From contig JAEUHS010000114.1 of NCBI GenBank assembly GCA_016794035.1, positions 1-38,791 on the forward strand: a DNA stretch of 38,791 nucleotides, given 5' to 3'. This DNA is from Planctomycetota bacterium. Its GTDB lineage: Bacteria; Planctomycetota; UBA1135; UBA2386. The position numbers and the translations under genes were made by a program. Under the pieces are notes generated by a model. It saw only the letters and a program-made list of their open reading frames with translations. It searched no databases and had not been told where the DNA came from. Of this stretch, positions 6,941-16,543 are shown in pieces. Each line of letters starts with the position of its first letter. The stretch's first letter is position 1.

Positions 6941-8928
6941 ACACCGTCCAGCCGGCCTTCGAACAACTTCGTGAGCAGATGGTCGACCGCCAGATCCGCG
7001 CCCGCGGCGTCACCTCGCCGCTGGTGCTGCGGGCGATGCGGCGCGTGCGCCGCGAGGGGTACGTGCCGTCGTACCTCGGCGAGTTCGCCTACGAGGACTC
7101 GCCGCTGCCGATCGAAGAGGAGCAGACGATCTCACAGCCCTACATCGTCGGCTTCATGATCGAGGCGCTCGGTCTCCGCGGCGGCGAGAAGGTGCTCGAG
7201 ATCGGCACCGGGTCGGGCTACGCGGCCGCGGTGCTCGGCGAGATCGCCGGCGAGGTCTACACGATCGAACGCCACGAGAAGCTCGCCAGCACGGCGAAGG
7301 CGCGCCTCGCGCGCGACGGCTATCGCCACGTGCACGTTCGCCACGGCGACGGCACGCTCGGCTGGCCGGAGCACGCGCCGTTCGACGCGATCGTCGTCGC
7401 CGCCGGCGGGCCGCAGGTGCCCGAGTCGTTGCGGCGCCAGCTCGCGATCGGCGGTCGCCTCGTGATCCCGGTCGGCGACGTGCAGGGGCTGCAGGCACTG
7501 GTGCGCGTCACGCGCACGGGCGCCGACGAGTTCGCCGAGGAGCGCCTCGCCGACGTGCGCTTCGTGCCGCTGGTCGGGGTCGAGGGCTGGCACGCGCCGG
7601 CGCGCGAGGTGCCGCCGCGGCCGAGGCCGTCGTCGATCTCGACCCTGGTGGCCGACTGCGCGGAGCCGTTCGCGAGCATCGACCTGGTGGACCTGCGGCC
7701 GCTGCTGCACCGGATCGGCGACGCGCGCATCGTGCTGCTCGGCGAGGCCACGCACGGCACGTCGGAGTTCTACCGGCTGCGCGCGCGCATCACACGGGAG
7801 CTGATCGAGCACAAGGGCTTCACGATCGTCGCCGCCGAGGCGGACTGGCCGGACGCCGCACGCATCGACCACTACGTGCGCGACCGCAGTGTGCCGCGGG
7901 GCGAGTGGCAGGCGTTCGCGCGGTTCCCGACCTGGATGTGGCGCAACCGCGACGTCGCGGCGTTCGTCGACTGGCTGCGCACGCACAATCTCGCGCGCCC
8001 GGCGGCGCAGCGGGTGCGCTTCGCGGGCCTCGACCTGTACTCGATGCACAACTCGATCGACGCCGTGCTCCGGTACCTGGACGGCGAGGACCCGGCGGCG
8101 GCCGCGGTGGCGCGGCATCGCTATGCCTGCCTGACGCCGTACCAGAGCGATCCGGCGGAATACGGGCGCGCCGTGCTGACCGGCGGCTACCGGTCCTGCG
8201 AGACCGGCGTGCTGCACGTGCTCGAGGACCTGTTGCGGCAGCGCCTCGCGCAAGGACGCGAGCAGGACGAGCACTTCTTCGAGGCCGAACAGAACGCGCG
8301 CCTGGTCGCCGGGGCCGAGCGGTACTACCGCGCGATGTACTACGGCTCGCACGAGTCGTGGAACCTGCGCGACCGGCACATGTTCGACACGCTGCGCCGG
8401 CTGCTCGCCTTCCACGGTCCGAAGTCGCGCATCGTCGTGTGGGCGCACAACTCGCACGTCGGCGACGCGACCGCGACCGAGATGTCCGCGCGCGGCGAGT
8501 GGAACCTCGGCGAACTGTGCCGCCAGGACTTCGCACGCAGCGTGACCTACGTCGTCGGCTTCGGCACCGACCACGGCACGGTCGCGGCGGCGTCGTACTG
8601 GGGCGGCGAGATGGAGCGCAAGGTCGTGGTGCCGTCGCGCGCCGACAGCTACGAACGCGTCTGCCACGACACCGGCCTCGAGCGCTTCCTGCTGCCGTTG
8701 CGCACGCCGCACGGCAGCGAGCTGCGCGGCCGCCTGGCGCACGCGCGGCTCGAGCGCGCGATCGGCGTCATCTACCGGCCCGAGACCGAACGGGCGAGCC
8801 ACTACTTCCACGCCGTGTTGCCCGACCAGTTCGACGAGTACGTCTGGTTCGACCGCAGCGAGGCCGTCGAGCCGCTGACGACGCACGAGCTGGCAGGGGC
8901 CCCGGAGACCTATCCGTTCGGCCTGTAG
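6937..8928 (+). CDS. Fusion: protein-L-isoaspartate O-methyltransferase + erythromycin-esterase-like domain
   Basis: A 663-residue two-domain protein. Residues 1-215 are a PCMT: RQIRARGVTSPLVL, the conserved EEQTISQPYIVGFM and the SAM-binding motif VLEIGTGSGYAAAVL (about 86-100). PCMT repairs isoaspartyl residues in aged proteins. Residues 235-663 form an erythromycin-esterase/EreA-EreB-like hydrolase: GEATHGTSEFY supplies E270 and the catalytic-type H273, AAEADW supplies E301, and WAHNSHVGDA supplies the paired histidines, with the expected YEDWPDAA-like surroundings. The Ere-like fold occurs in many non-resistance proteins, so macrolide inactivation should not be assumed. It starts by ATGA overlap with the membrane protein and converges on the helicase gene with only 5 nt between stops. 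No frameshift marks the join; a Pro/Arg linker near residue 225 separates the domains. Confidence 0.9.
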   Translation: MNTVQPAFEQLREQMVDRQIRARGVTSPLVLRAMRRVRREGYVPSYLGEFAYEDSPLPIEEEQTISQPYIVGFMIEALGLRGGEKVLEIGTGSGYAAAVLGEIAGEVYTIERHEKLASTAKARLARDGYRHVHVRHGDGTLGWPEHAPFDAIVVAAGGPQVPESLRRQLAIGGRLVIPVGDVQGLQALVRVTRTGADEFAEERLADVRFVPLVGVEGWHAPAREVPPRPRPSSISTLVADCAEPFASIDLVDLRPLLHRIGDARIVLLGEATHGTSEFYRLRARITRELIEHKGFTIVAAEADWPDAARIDHYVRDRSVPRGEWQAFARFPTWMWRNRDVAAFVDWLRTHNLARPAAQRVRFAGLDLYSMHNSIDAVLRYLDGEDPAAAAVARHRYACLTPYQSDPAEYGRAVLTGGYRSCETGVLHVLEDLLRQRLAQGREQDEHFFEAEQNARLVAGAERYYRAMYYGSHESWNLRDRHMFDTLRRLLAFHGPKSRIVVWAHNSHVGDATATEMSARGEWNLGELCRQDFARSVTYVVGFGTDHGTVAAASYWGGEMERKVVVPSRADSYERVCHDTGLERFLLPLRTPHGSELRGRLAHARLERAIGVIYRPETERASHYFHAVLPDQFDEYVWFDRSEAVEPLTTHELAGAPETYPFGL

Positions 8929-8933
8929 CGGGC

Positions 8934-11900
8934 TCAGACGGACGCGGCCTGGGCTGGTGCGCGCCGCGCCGAGCGCAGTGCGTCGACGGCCGCCGGCAGC
9001 GCGTACTGCTCGCCGGCCCAGCCGCTCACGAACCTGCCGCCGCGCACCTCGCCGCGCAGTTCGAGCGCACGCAGCGAGCGCAGCAGCAGGCGCCACGGCA
9101 CCGGCACGCGCTGGTCGAGCAGCACGTTGTGCGCCACCACGCCGAAGCGCAGCAGCAGCGACTTCGCGCACAGCTCGATCGCGGCCTCGCTGGCGCGCGT
9201 GCCGGCGGCCGGCAGTGGCAGCAGGCTCCAGCGGCCGACGGCGCAGACCGGGAACGAACGCTGGCTCGGCGGCACCGCGAGCTGACGCATCGCCGCGAAC
9301 GAGTCGCACGTCGCCAGCCCCATGCCGATCAGTTCGCCGAGACCGTCCTCGAGCTGGCTCGGCAGCAGGCGGCTCCGCGCCTGCAGGTCGGTCGGGAACA
9401 GCGCGCCGCGCGTCAGCAGCAGTTCGTGCAGCGTGCGCGCGTTGGCGCCGAGCTGCTCCGGCGCCGCACGTTCGAGCGGCAGCTCGAGCCACAGCGGCAG
9501 CTCGGCGCGCGGCAGCAACGACAGCGGCAGCTTGCTCAGCGGCCCGCGCCACGGTCCCCACAGCCGCAGCCACGCGAACTCGCCGCTGAGCGTGACCTGG
9601 TCGAGCGCGTCGCGGCGGCAGTCGCCGAGGTGTCGCGGCAGCACCTCGCGCTCCCAGACGCCGCACGGGAACGTCGCCGTCGCCAGCTGCTGCAGCGTGT
9701 CGACCAGCCCGCGCGGCCCCGCGCGCCGCGTGAACTCCGTCGCGTGCTGCCACGCGGGCAGGAACGCATCGAAGTCGGCCTGGCTGACCGGCTGCACGGC
9801 CGCGCGCAGGCGATCGAGCATCGTGCGCCGCACGCGCGCCAGCAGCCGGCGATGCGCCCACAGTTCGCGGCCGGCGCAGCGCGCGCGCATCGCGGTGCCC
9901 TCGGCCTGCAGCGCGCGCAGGGTCTCGGCGTCGGCGACGGCCAGCTCGTCGTGCCAGACCGGGATCACGCCTTCGAGCCGGCCGCGCCAGGCGGCCAGCG
10001 GTTCGCGGCTCGCCTCGGCGGCGAACCAGCGCGCGCCGTCGCGCGCGGCGCGGCCGTCGGCGGCCAGTTCGTCGAGCCACGGCCGCCACTCCGGCGGCAC
10101 CTCGCCGTCGTCGAGCCAGCCGATCCAGCCGAGCGCCTCGTGCAGCTCGGCGGCCGAGCGCGGCTCCGGCCAGCACTCCTGCTGCACCTGCCGGAGCGCG
10201 GCGGGATCGAGTTCGCTGTCGGCGTGCTCGGCCGACCGGCGCGCGCCGCGCTGCGCCGAGGTCACCGCCTGCGTGCGCCGTTCTTCGAGCGCCGCGTCGT
10301 CGAGGAACGCGTACGGCATCGCGTGCAGGATGCTGTCGGCGAACGGCGAGGGGCTGCTGGCGTCGACCTCGCGGCGGGCGATCGTGCCGTCGCGCAGGCG
10401 CTGCAGCAGCGCGATCAGGCCGTCCACGTCCATCGCCTCGTGCAGCGCGTCGTGCACGGTCTGGCCGACGATCGGGTGCTCGACGGGAACCGGGATCGGG
10501 CCCGGCGGCAGCGTCTCGGGACAGGCCTGCGCCTGCGGGAACGCGGCCGCGAGCGCGTCGTCGGCGCGGAACCGCAGCAGCGGCGCCGGCACGCGCTTGC
10601 CCGACCGCGAGCGCTCGACCAGCAGCGAACGCGCCACGTTCCAGCGCCAGCGGGCCTGGAACATCGGTGCCGGCAGCATCGCCTGGATCAGCACGTCGGT
10701 GACCGTCCTCGGATGCAGGTAGTCCCACACGTCCGCGAGTTCGAAGCTGTGCATCGGCCCGAGCGAGATCAGCAGCGCGTCCTCGTTGGCGGCGGCCTGC
10801 AGCTCGTAGCCGAAGCCGACGCAGAAGCGCTTGCGCAGCGCCAGGCCGAAGGCGCGGTTGATGCGGCTGCCGTACGGACTGTGCAGGATCAGCTGCTGGC
10901 CGCCGGTCTCGTCGAAGAAGCGTTCGAGCACCAGCCGGTCGCGCGACGGCATCGCGCCGAGTGCCACGGCGCCGGCCTGCAGGTAGCCGGCGAGCTGCTC
11001 GGCCGCCGCGGGCGACAGTCCGCATTCCCGTTCGAGCCACAGCGCATCGACCCCGTGCACGCGCAGCGTCGACACGGCCCGGCACAGCTCGTCGGAGCGC
11101 GACGGGCCCTCGGCGATCCAGAACGGCAGGCTCGGCGGCACGCCGTGCGCGTCGGCGACGCGCAGCTGGCCTGAGCCCATGCGGCGGATCTGCCAGCTCG
11201 TGGTGCCGAGCTGGAACACGTCGCCGACCGACGACTCGATCGCGAAGTCCTCGTGCACGGTGCCGATCTTCTGGTCGTCGTGGTCGAGCACGACCTGCCA
11301 GTCGGCCGTGTCGGGGATCGCGCCGCCGCAGGTCACCGCGGTCAGCCGCGCGCGGCGCGTGCTGCGCACCGTGCGATGCACCGAGTCGCGGTGCAGCAAT
11401 GCCGTGCGGCCGGAGGCGTGCAGCGCCAGCACCGCGTCGAAGCGTTCGCGGGGCAGGTCGCGGTACGGCGCGGCGGCCGTCACCAGCGCGAACAGCGCGT
11501 CCTCGGCGAACACCTCGTCGCAGCAGGCGGCGACGACCTGCTGCGCCAGGATGTCGAGCGGGTGCTGCGGCTGGTGGGTGACGTCGAGGTCGCCGTGCCG
11601 CACCGCGTACAGCAGCGCCGCCGACGCCACCAGCTCCTCGCGCGTCAGCGGGAACAGGCGCGCCTTCGGCGTCTTGCTCAGCGTGTGGCCGGCCCGGCCC
11701 GCGCGCTGCAGGAACGCCGCGATCGACGGCGTCGGGCCGATCTGCAGCACCAGGTCGACGTCGCCGATGTCGATGCCGAGTTCGAGCGAACTGGTCGCGA
11801 CCAGCGCCTTCAGCTCGCCGCGCTTGAGCCGCTGCTCGGCGTCGAGCCGGCGCTGCTTGCTCAGCGAACCGTGGTGGCTGGTGACGAACTCCTGGCCCAG

Positions 11901-12758
11901 CTGCTCACCGAGCCGCGCCGCGACCCGTTCCGCCATCTTGCGCGTGTTGGCGAACACCAACGTCGTGCGGTGCGCCTCGATCAGCTCGCGCATGCGCGCG
12001 AACACCTCGTTCCAGATCTCGCCGCTGCAGATCGTGTCGAGCGGCGCGCCGGGCACCTCGAGCGCGAGGTCGAGTTCGCGACGGTGGCCGGTGTCGACGA
12101 TCGTGCACGGCCGGTCGGTGCCGGCCAGCAGCCGCGCGGTGCCTTCGATCGGCCGCTGCGTCGCCGACAGGCCGATGCGCTGCAGCTCGCCGCCGTGCTG
12201 CGCGACCAGGTGGTCGAGCCGTTCGCAGGTCAGCGCGAAGTGGCTGCCGCGTTTGCTCGCGGCCAGCGCGTGGATCTCGTCGACGATCAGCGTGCGCGCG
12301 GTCGCCAGCATGGCGCGGCCGCGCACCGTCGTCAGCAGGATGTAGAGCGACTCCGGCGTGGTGACCAGGATGTGCGGCGGCCGCCGGGTCATCGCCGCGC
12401 GTTCGCCGGCCGGCGTGTCGGCGCTGCGCACCAGCACGCGCAGCTCGGGCAGCGTCGGGTCCATCGCGCGCAGCTCCGCGAGCGGCTGCTGCAGGTTCTT
12501 CTGCACGTCGTTGGCCAGCGCGCGCAGCGGCGACACGTAGACGACCTGCAGCTCGTCGCGCAGCGCCTCACCCTGCCGCAGCAGCCCGTCGAGCGCGTGC
12601 AGGAACGCGGCCAGCGTCTTGCCCGAGCCGGTCGGCGCGGCGATCAGGACGTGGTCGCCTCTGGCGATCGGTGGCCACCCCTGCTGCTGCGGCGGCGACG
12701 GCTCGCCGAGGCGTTCGGTGAACCAGCGCAGAACGGTGGGATGGAACGGGGTCGGCAC
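8934..12758 (-). CDS. lhr: Lhr-type ATP-dependent DNA helicase (superfamily 2)
   Basis: A 1274-residue SF2 helicase. Walker A is APTGSGKT (41-48), the DExH box is DEIH in LIVDEIHAL (about 165), motif III is SATQRP, and the second RecA domain has LVFANTRKMAERVA, HHGSLSKQRR, ATSSLELGIDIG and the arginine-finger motif QRAGRAGH. A winged-helix/beta-barrel core follows, then HSPYGSRINRAFGLALRKRF typical of Lhr, and a long C-terminal region of the Lhr-CTD type, a little shorter than the roughly 1500-residue full-length proteins. Lhr enzymes translocate 3'-5' and unwind DNA-RNA hybrids, with roles in DNA repair. The gene converges on the methyltransferase-esterase gene (5 nt apart) and diverges from the glycosyltransferase-like gene. 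The start is the first ATG of the frame and fits the family N-terminus. Confidence 0.92.
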   Translation of the reverse strand: MPTPFHPTVLRWFTERLGEPSPPQQQGWPPIARGDHVLIAAPTGSGKTLAAFLHALDGLLRQGEALRDELQVVYVSPLRALANDVQKNLQQPLAELRAMDPTLPELRVLVRSADTPAGERAAMTRRPPHILVTTPESLYILLTTVRGRAMLATARTLIVDEIHALAASKRGSHFALTCERLDHLVAQHGGELQRIGLSATQRPIEGTARLLAGTDRPCTIVDTGHRRELDLALEVPGAPLDTICSGEIWNEVFARMRELIEAHRTTLVFANTRKMAERVAARLGEQLGQEFVTSHHGSLSKQRRLDAEQRLKRGELKALVATSSLELGIDIGDVDLVLQIGPTPSIAAFLQRAGRAGHTLSKTPKARLFPLTREELVASAALLYAVRHGDLDVTHQPQHPLDILAQQVVAACCDEVFAEDALFALVTAAAPYRDLPRERFDAVLALHASGRTALLHRDSVHRTVRSTRRARLTAVTCGGAIPDTADWQVVLDHDDQKIGTVHEDFAIESSVGDVFQLGTTSWQIRRMGSGQLRVADAHGVPPSLPFWIAEGPSRSDELCRAVSTLRVHGVDALWLERECGLSPAAAEQLAGYLQAGAVALGAMPSRDRLVLERFFDETGGQQLILHSPYGSRINRAFGLALRKRFCVGFGYELQAAANEDALLISLGPMHSFELADVWDYLHPRTVTDVLIQAMLPAPMFQARWRWNVARSLLVERSRSGKRVPAPLLRFRADDALAAAFPQAQACPETLPPGPIPVPVEHPIVGQTVHDALHEAMDVDGLIALLQRLRDGTIARREVDASSPSPFADSILHAMPYAFLDDAALEERRTQAVTSAQRGARRSAEHADSELDPAALRQVQQECWPEPRSAAELHEALGWIGWLDDGEVPPEWRPWLDELAADGRAARDGARWFAAEASREPLAAWRGRLEGVIPVWHDELAVADAETLRALQAEGTAMRARCAGRELWAHRRLLARVRRTMLDRLRAAVQPVSQADFDAFLPAWQHATEFTRRAGPRGLVDTLQQLATATFPCGVWEREVLPRHLGDCRRDALDQVTLSGEFAWLRLWGPWRGPLSKLPLSLLPRAELPLWLELPLERAAPEQLGANARTLHELLLTRGALFPTDLQARSRLLPSQLEDGLGELIGMGLATCDSFAAMRQLAVPPSQRSFPVCAVGRWSLLPLPAAGTRASEAAIELCAKSLLLRFGVVAHNVLLDQRVPVPWRLLLRSLRALELRGEVRGGRFVSGWAGEQYALPAAVDALRSARRAPAQAASV

Positions 12759-12940
12759 GGTCGCCTCCGCGAGCTGGGGGAAAGACGCGCAGCCTACCGT
12801 GCGCGCCGATCCTGCGGTGCTGTGGCGGCCATGCAGTGCCGCGGTCGATCCGCTACGGCGGGGGCGTTCGCCCGGTGCCGACCCTCGCCGGCGAGCGGGT
12901 CGCGTCCGTCGGGCCGTGCCGGGCCGAGCGGCGGTCGACG

Positions 12941-12946
12941 TATAAC
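12941..12946 (+). promoter_or_regulatory. Putative -10 element TATAAC
   Basis: TATAAC stands out in otherwise GC-rich DNA between the divergent helicase and glycosyltransferase-like genes. It lies 12 nt before the ATG at 12959, and 6 nt before an in-frame GTG at 12953, the spacing of a leaderless start. No clear -35 box is seen. Confidence 0.4.
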
Positions 12947-12958
12947 GTGCGGGTGCCC

Positions 12959-14608
12959 ATGCAGATCGACTCGCGCGCGACCGCTGCGTCCGCCGCCTTC
13001 CTGGCGCCCGTGCTGCTGCTGCTGCCCTTCGTCGGCAAGGCGCTGCACATCGACGACCCTCTGTTCGTCTGGATGGCGCGGCACATCGTCGAGCATCCGG
13101 GCGACCCCTACGGCCTGCAGGTCTTCTGGGAGCGGGCGACCGAACCGATGTACCTCGCCAACCAGAATCCGCCGGGCATCGCCTACTGGCTCGGGCTGGT
13201 CGGCACCGCCTTCGGCTTCGGCGGCGTTGCCCTGCACGTGTCGACGGCCCTGTTCGCGGGCGCGGCAGGTCTCGGCACCTACCTGCTCGCGCGGGAACTG
13301 TGCCAACGGCCGCTCACGGCTGCCCTGGTCGCGATGCTGACGCCCGGCATGCTGGTGTCCGCGTCCACCTTGATGACGGACGTGCCGATGGTGGCGCTGC
13401 ACGTGTGGAGCCTGGCCCTGTGGATCGCCGGGGTGAACCGCGATCGGCGGGGCCTGTTGGTCGGTGCTGCCGTGACGATGTCGGCGGCCTTCTTCTTCAA
13501 GTACTTCGCGCTGACGCTGGTCCCATTGGCGCTGCTCTACACGGTGGTCGTGGCGCCGCGGCGATGGCGCCGCGCCTGGCCGCTGGTGATCCCGATCGTC
13601 GTCGCCGCGGCGTACGTCGCCTGGGGGCTGTGGCGATACGACGACAACCTGCTGACCGTCGCGGCAGACGTCGCGCTGCGCAGTGAGTGGCGCGCGCAGC
13701 GCACGGTATGGCAGGGCTGTCTCGTCGGTCTGGCGTTCACCGGCGGCTGCGGCGCATCGATGCTCTGCATGGCGCCCCTGCTGTGGTCACGGCGCACGTT
13801 GGTCGCGGTGACGGTCGGTGCCGCCGCGGTCGTCGGCAGCGTCTGCCTGCCGACGGTCTTCGCCCGGCTGGCGCTGCCCGACACGCCGACGGATCTGGCG
13901 TACCGGCTGCAGGCGGGGATCTGGATCGCGGCCGGTTTGCACATCGCGCTGCTGGTGTTCGCCACCGTGTGGCAGCGCCGGGATGCGGCGGCGATCCTGC
14001 TGGCCACCTGGATCGTGGGGACGTTCGTGTTCTCCGTCTTCGTCAACCACCTGATCAATGCGCGAACGCTGCTGCCGTTGCTGCCGGCGCTCGGTGTGCT
14101 CGCCGCACAGCGCATGGCCGCCGCAGGTCACCGCGCGTTCGCCACACCGCCCTGGGCGGTCGGCGCGCTCGGCGTCGCGGGTGGGTTCGCCCTGTGGGTC
14201 GCGGCAGCCGACTACGAGTATGCCGACGCCTCACGCGCCGCCGCGCGCGCGTTCGCGCGCGACCGCAGCCGGTTCGCCGCCGAGGTCTACTTCTTCGACC
14301 ACTGGGGCTTCCAGTACTACATGCAGGAGCACGGCGCCCGCAGCCTCGAGAGCGGCCCGAACGCCTACCGCGCGGGGTCGCATCGGCCGCCGCGGTCGGG
14401 GGACACCGGCGTGATCGCCCACCGCCACTCCTCGTCGATCGCGGGGCTCGACGGGTGCGCCGTGCTCGCCGAGTACGAGTACCCCATGCGTACGGGAATG
14501 TCGACGATGACCGGCGGGGCCGGCTTCTACAGTCACTTCCTCGGCATGCTGCCGTTCGTTGCCGGCACACCGGTCCCCGAGGCGTTCCGCTTCGTGCGGA
14601 TTCCCTGA
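12959..14608 (+). CDS. Polytopic glycosyltransferase-like membrane protein (GT39/PMT-like)
   Basis: A 549-residue protein with about ten or more predicted membrane helices. After the first helix comes HIDDPLFVWMARHIVEHPGDPYG and NQNPPGIAYWLGLVG (both loop segments), the layout of ArnT/PMT-type transferases, whose first periplasmic loop holds acidic residues that bind the lipid-linked sugar. The Asp pair in IDDP fits that role. A later LMTDVPMVALHVWSLALW segment and a soluble C-terminal domain (about residues 420-549) also fit. The donor would be a polyprenyl-phosphate sugar and the acceptor is unknown. The start could instead be GTG 12947 or 12953 given the nearby -10 box; the ATG is the conservative choice. 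It stands alone between a divergent helicase gene and an independently promoted MBL gene. Confidence 0.75.
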   Translation: MQIDSRATAASAAFLAPVLLLLPFVGKALHIDDPLFVWMARHIVEHPGDPYGLQVFWERATEPMYLANQNPPGIAYWLGLVGTAFGFGGVALHVSTALFAGAAGLGTYLLARELCQRPLTAALVAMLTPGMLVSASTLMTDVPMVALHVWSLALWIAGVNRDRRGLLVGAAVTMSAAFFFKYFALTLVPLALLYTVVVAPRRWRRAWPLVIPIVVAAAYVAWGLWRYDDNLLTVAADVALRSEWRAQRTVWQGCLVGLAFTGGCGASMLCMAPLLWSRRTLVAVTVGAAAVVGSVCLPTVFARLALPDTPTDLAYRLQAGIWIAAGLHIALLVFATVWQRRDAAAILLATWIVGTFVFSVFVNHLINARTLLPLLPALGVLAAQRMAAAGHRAFATPPWAVGALGVAGGFALWVAAADYEYADASRAAARAFARDRSRFAAEVYFFDHWGFQYYMQEHGARSLESGPNAYRAGSHRPPRSGDTGVIAHRHSSSIAGLDGCAVLAEYEYPMRTGMSTMTGGAGFYSHFLGMLPFVAGTPVPEAFRFVRIP

Positions 14609-14695
14609 CGGTGCTACGGGCGGAGCGCGCCTGACTCCCGGCGACGGGCGTGCGCCTCTGCCCTTCGGCCCGTGGCGCCCGGCGGCGCGGTGCGC

Positions 14696-14701
14696 TACAC
14701 C
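14696..14701 (+). promoter_or_regulatory. Putative -10 element TACACC, leaderless-type
   Basis: GCTACACCG lies before the MBL-fold gene with exactly 6 nt between the hexamer and the ATG at 14708. No ribosome site lies in that gap, so the mRNA would start at or next to the ATG. Confidence 0.35.
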
Positions 14702-14707
14702 GCGGGC

Positions 14708-16024
14708 ATGGACCTCGGCTTCGAGACGATCGGCAACGCCTGCCTCATCGCCCACGACCGCGGGCCGGTGCTGGCGACCGACCCCTGGCTGTTCGGCACC
14801 GCCTACTTCGGTTCGTGGCGGCTCAGCCACGCGGTGCCGGCCGAGCAGCAGGCGAACGTGCGCGCGTGCAGGTACCTGTGGATCTCGCACGGGCACCCCG
14901 ACCACCTGAGCCTGCCGTCGCTGGAGACGCTGCGCGACAAGACGATCCTGCTGGCCGACCACCACGGCGGCCGCATCGCGCGCGAGCTGCGCGAGCTCGG
15001 CTTCACGGTGCAGGTGCTGCCGTGCGGCGAGTGGTTCCCGGTCAGCGACCGCTGCCGCGTCGCGGCGCTGGCCAACTACAACCAGGACGCGACGCTGGTG
15101 ATCGACCTCGACGGCCACCTGGTCATCGACGCCAACGACGCCGGCGACCGGGGCAGCAGCCGGTTCCTGCGGCAGCAACGCCCGCGCTTCCGCAAGCGCA
15201 CGGTGCTCGCGTGCCTGACCGGCTACGGCGACGCCGACATGATCCACTTCTTCGACGAGCAGGGGCGCCAGGTCCCGCCGGCCGCCGCGCAGCACGAACC
15301 CTGCGGGCCCGGCATCAAGGCGCTGCTCGACCACTACGACATCGACTACTTCGCGCCGTCGAGTTCGATGCACCGCTACAACCGCACCGACAGCGGCTGG
15401 GCCGATGCGTGCGCGACGCCGATCGATGCGCACCAGCTCGGCTTCGACGGCGGCCGCCGCACCTGCCTGCCCGCCTTCGTGCAGTTCGACCTGCACACCG
15501 GCCAGTACGAACGCATCGATCCGCCGGCGAACGACCAGCCGCTCGAGCCGCCGGCGGCCCACGGCGACGACTGGAGCACGCCGCTGGAGCGCGACGACGT
15601 CGCTCTGCTGCGCAGCTACCTGCATCGCGTCGAGCACCTGCGCACGTTCCTCGGCCACGTCAACTTCCGCGTCGGCGGCAAGGACCACGTCGTCGACATC
15701 GCGCCCGAGCACGAGCGTGGCATCACGTTCGCGACGCCGCGGCAGTCCCTGGTCGCGGCGGTGTCGTGGCGCGCGTTCGACGACATCCTGATCGGCAACT
15801 ACTGCAAGACCACGCTGCACGGCGACTGGTGGGGCAAGCAGGGGGCGGCGGCGCTGTATCCGCACTTCACGCCGTTCGTGACCAAGTTCGGCGACAACGG
15901 CGGCGCCCACACGGCGGCGGAGCTGCGCGCGTACTTCGCCGACTACCTGCGGCGCGGCTACACCGAGTTCACGCCGGCGCCCGACGACCAGGAGATGCTG
16001 GCGGCGCTGCGGCCGTACCTCTGA
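14708..16024 (+). CDS. MBL-fold metal-dependent protein, CMP-Neu5Ac-hydroxylase/UlaG-like
   Basis: A 438-residue protein of the metallo-beta-lactamase superfamily. The metal motif HxHxDH is H61-G-H63-P-D65-H66 (WISHGHPDHLSLPSLE), followed by TILLADHHGGRIAREL and a second ligand region DLDGHLVIDANDAGD. The layout (short N-terminal strand with DPWLFG, HxHxDH near residue 60, then a long extension) resembles the MBL domain of CMP-N-acetylneuraminate hydroxylase and related bacterial proteins; the usual Rieske domain is absent. The C-terminal 150 residues (VEHLRTFLGHVNFRVGGKDH..., KTTLHGDWW) are characteristic of that same group in my judgement. The reaction is unknown. The ATG is chosen because the upstream frame is non-coding in character and a -10 hexamer lies 6 nt before it. 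Confidence 0.75.
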   Translation: MDLGFETIGNACLIAHDRGPVLATDPWLFGTAYFGSWRLSHAVPAEQQANVRACRYLWISHGHPDHLSLPSLETLRDKTILLADHHGGRIARELRELGFTVQVLPCGEWFPVSDRCRVAALANYNQDATLVIDLDGHLVIDANDAGDRGSSRFLRQQRPRFRKRTVLACLTGYGDADMIHFFDEQGRQVPPAAAQHEPCGPGIKALLDHYDIDYFAPSSSMHRYNRTDSGWADACATPIDAHQLGFDGGRRTCLPAFVQFDLHTGQYERIDPPANDQPLEPPAAHGDDWSTPLERDDVALLRSYLHRVEHLRTFLGHVNFRVGGKDHVVDIAPEHERGITFATPRQSLVAAVSWRAFDDILIGNYCKTTLHGDWWGKQGAAALYPHFTPFVTKFGDNGGAHTAAELRAYFADYLRRGYTEFTPAPDDQEMLAALRPYL

Positions 16025-16027
16025 CCG

Positions 16028-16543
16028 CTACTTCGCCCGGTCGGGTGGGGGCTCCTCGGCGGCCCAGCCCGCCGCGTACTTCGTGTAGACGTAGACCGGG
16101 ATCTTCAGGCCGCCGAGCTGGGCATGCACCAGCGGTTCGACGTGGGCCCAGTCGAGGCCGCCGACGCCGGTCGCGAGCCGCGGCAGCGCCAGGCTCCGGA
16201 TCGCGTCGCGCTCGACCAGCTGCTTCAGCGCGTGCAGCGCGTGGTTGACGTGCTCGGTCCTGGCGCGGCCGGGCTTGCCGCCGTCGTGGGCGGGTGGCTC
16301 CTGGGTGAACAGGGCGGCGAGGCGCACGTGGCGACCCGCCGGCCCGGTACCCTGCCACAGCCACAGCGTGCCGGGCCGCGGCGACTGCTGGTGGCAGAAG
16401 TGACGGAAGTCCTTGTACATGGCGGGGAACGCCTCGCGCAGTGCCAAGGCGAGGCCGTGCTGGAAGCCGTCGTTCGGAGCGACGCCGTGGGCGATCAGGC
16501 TGGCCTTGCTGAGCAGCAGATCGCCGGTGAGTTCGTGGATCAT
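16028..16543 (-). CDS. Macro domain protein (ADP-ribose binding)
   Basis: A 171-residue single macro domain. It starts MIHELTGDLLLSKASLIAHGV, then NDGFQHGLALALREAFPAMYKDF, the region that binds ADP-ribose in the TARG1/Poa1/DarG-type subgroup, and later LALPRLATGVGGLDWAHVEPLV, the conserved strand-loop that closes over the ribose. Members bind or remove ADP-ribose from proteins or DNA. No DarT-like toxin gene flanks it, so a DarTG toxin-antitoxin role is not supported here. It converges on the MBL gene with 3 nt between stops and diverges from the M28 peptidase. The tail KYAAGWAAEEPPPDRAK is extra to the domain. Confidence 0.85.
   Translation of the reverse strand: MIHELTGDLLLSKASLIAHGVAPNDGFQHGLALALREAFPAMYKDFRHFCHQQSPRPGTLWLWQGTGPAGRHVRLAALFTQEPPAHDGGKPGRARTEHVNHALHALKQLVERDAIRSLALPRLATGVGGLDWAHVEPLVHAQLGGLKIPVYVYTKYAAGWAAEEPPPDRAK

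Noticed and set aside
7625..8928. Macrolide resistance gene
   Set aside because: The Ere-like fold is widespread in proteins with no resistance role and here it is fused to a protein-repair enzyme; no mobile or resistance context.
16028..16543. DarTG toxin-antitoxin pair
   Set aside because: Only the macro domain is present; neither neighbour resembles the DarT ADP-ribosyltransferase.
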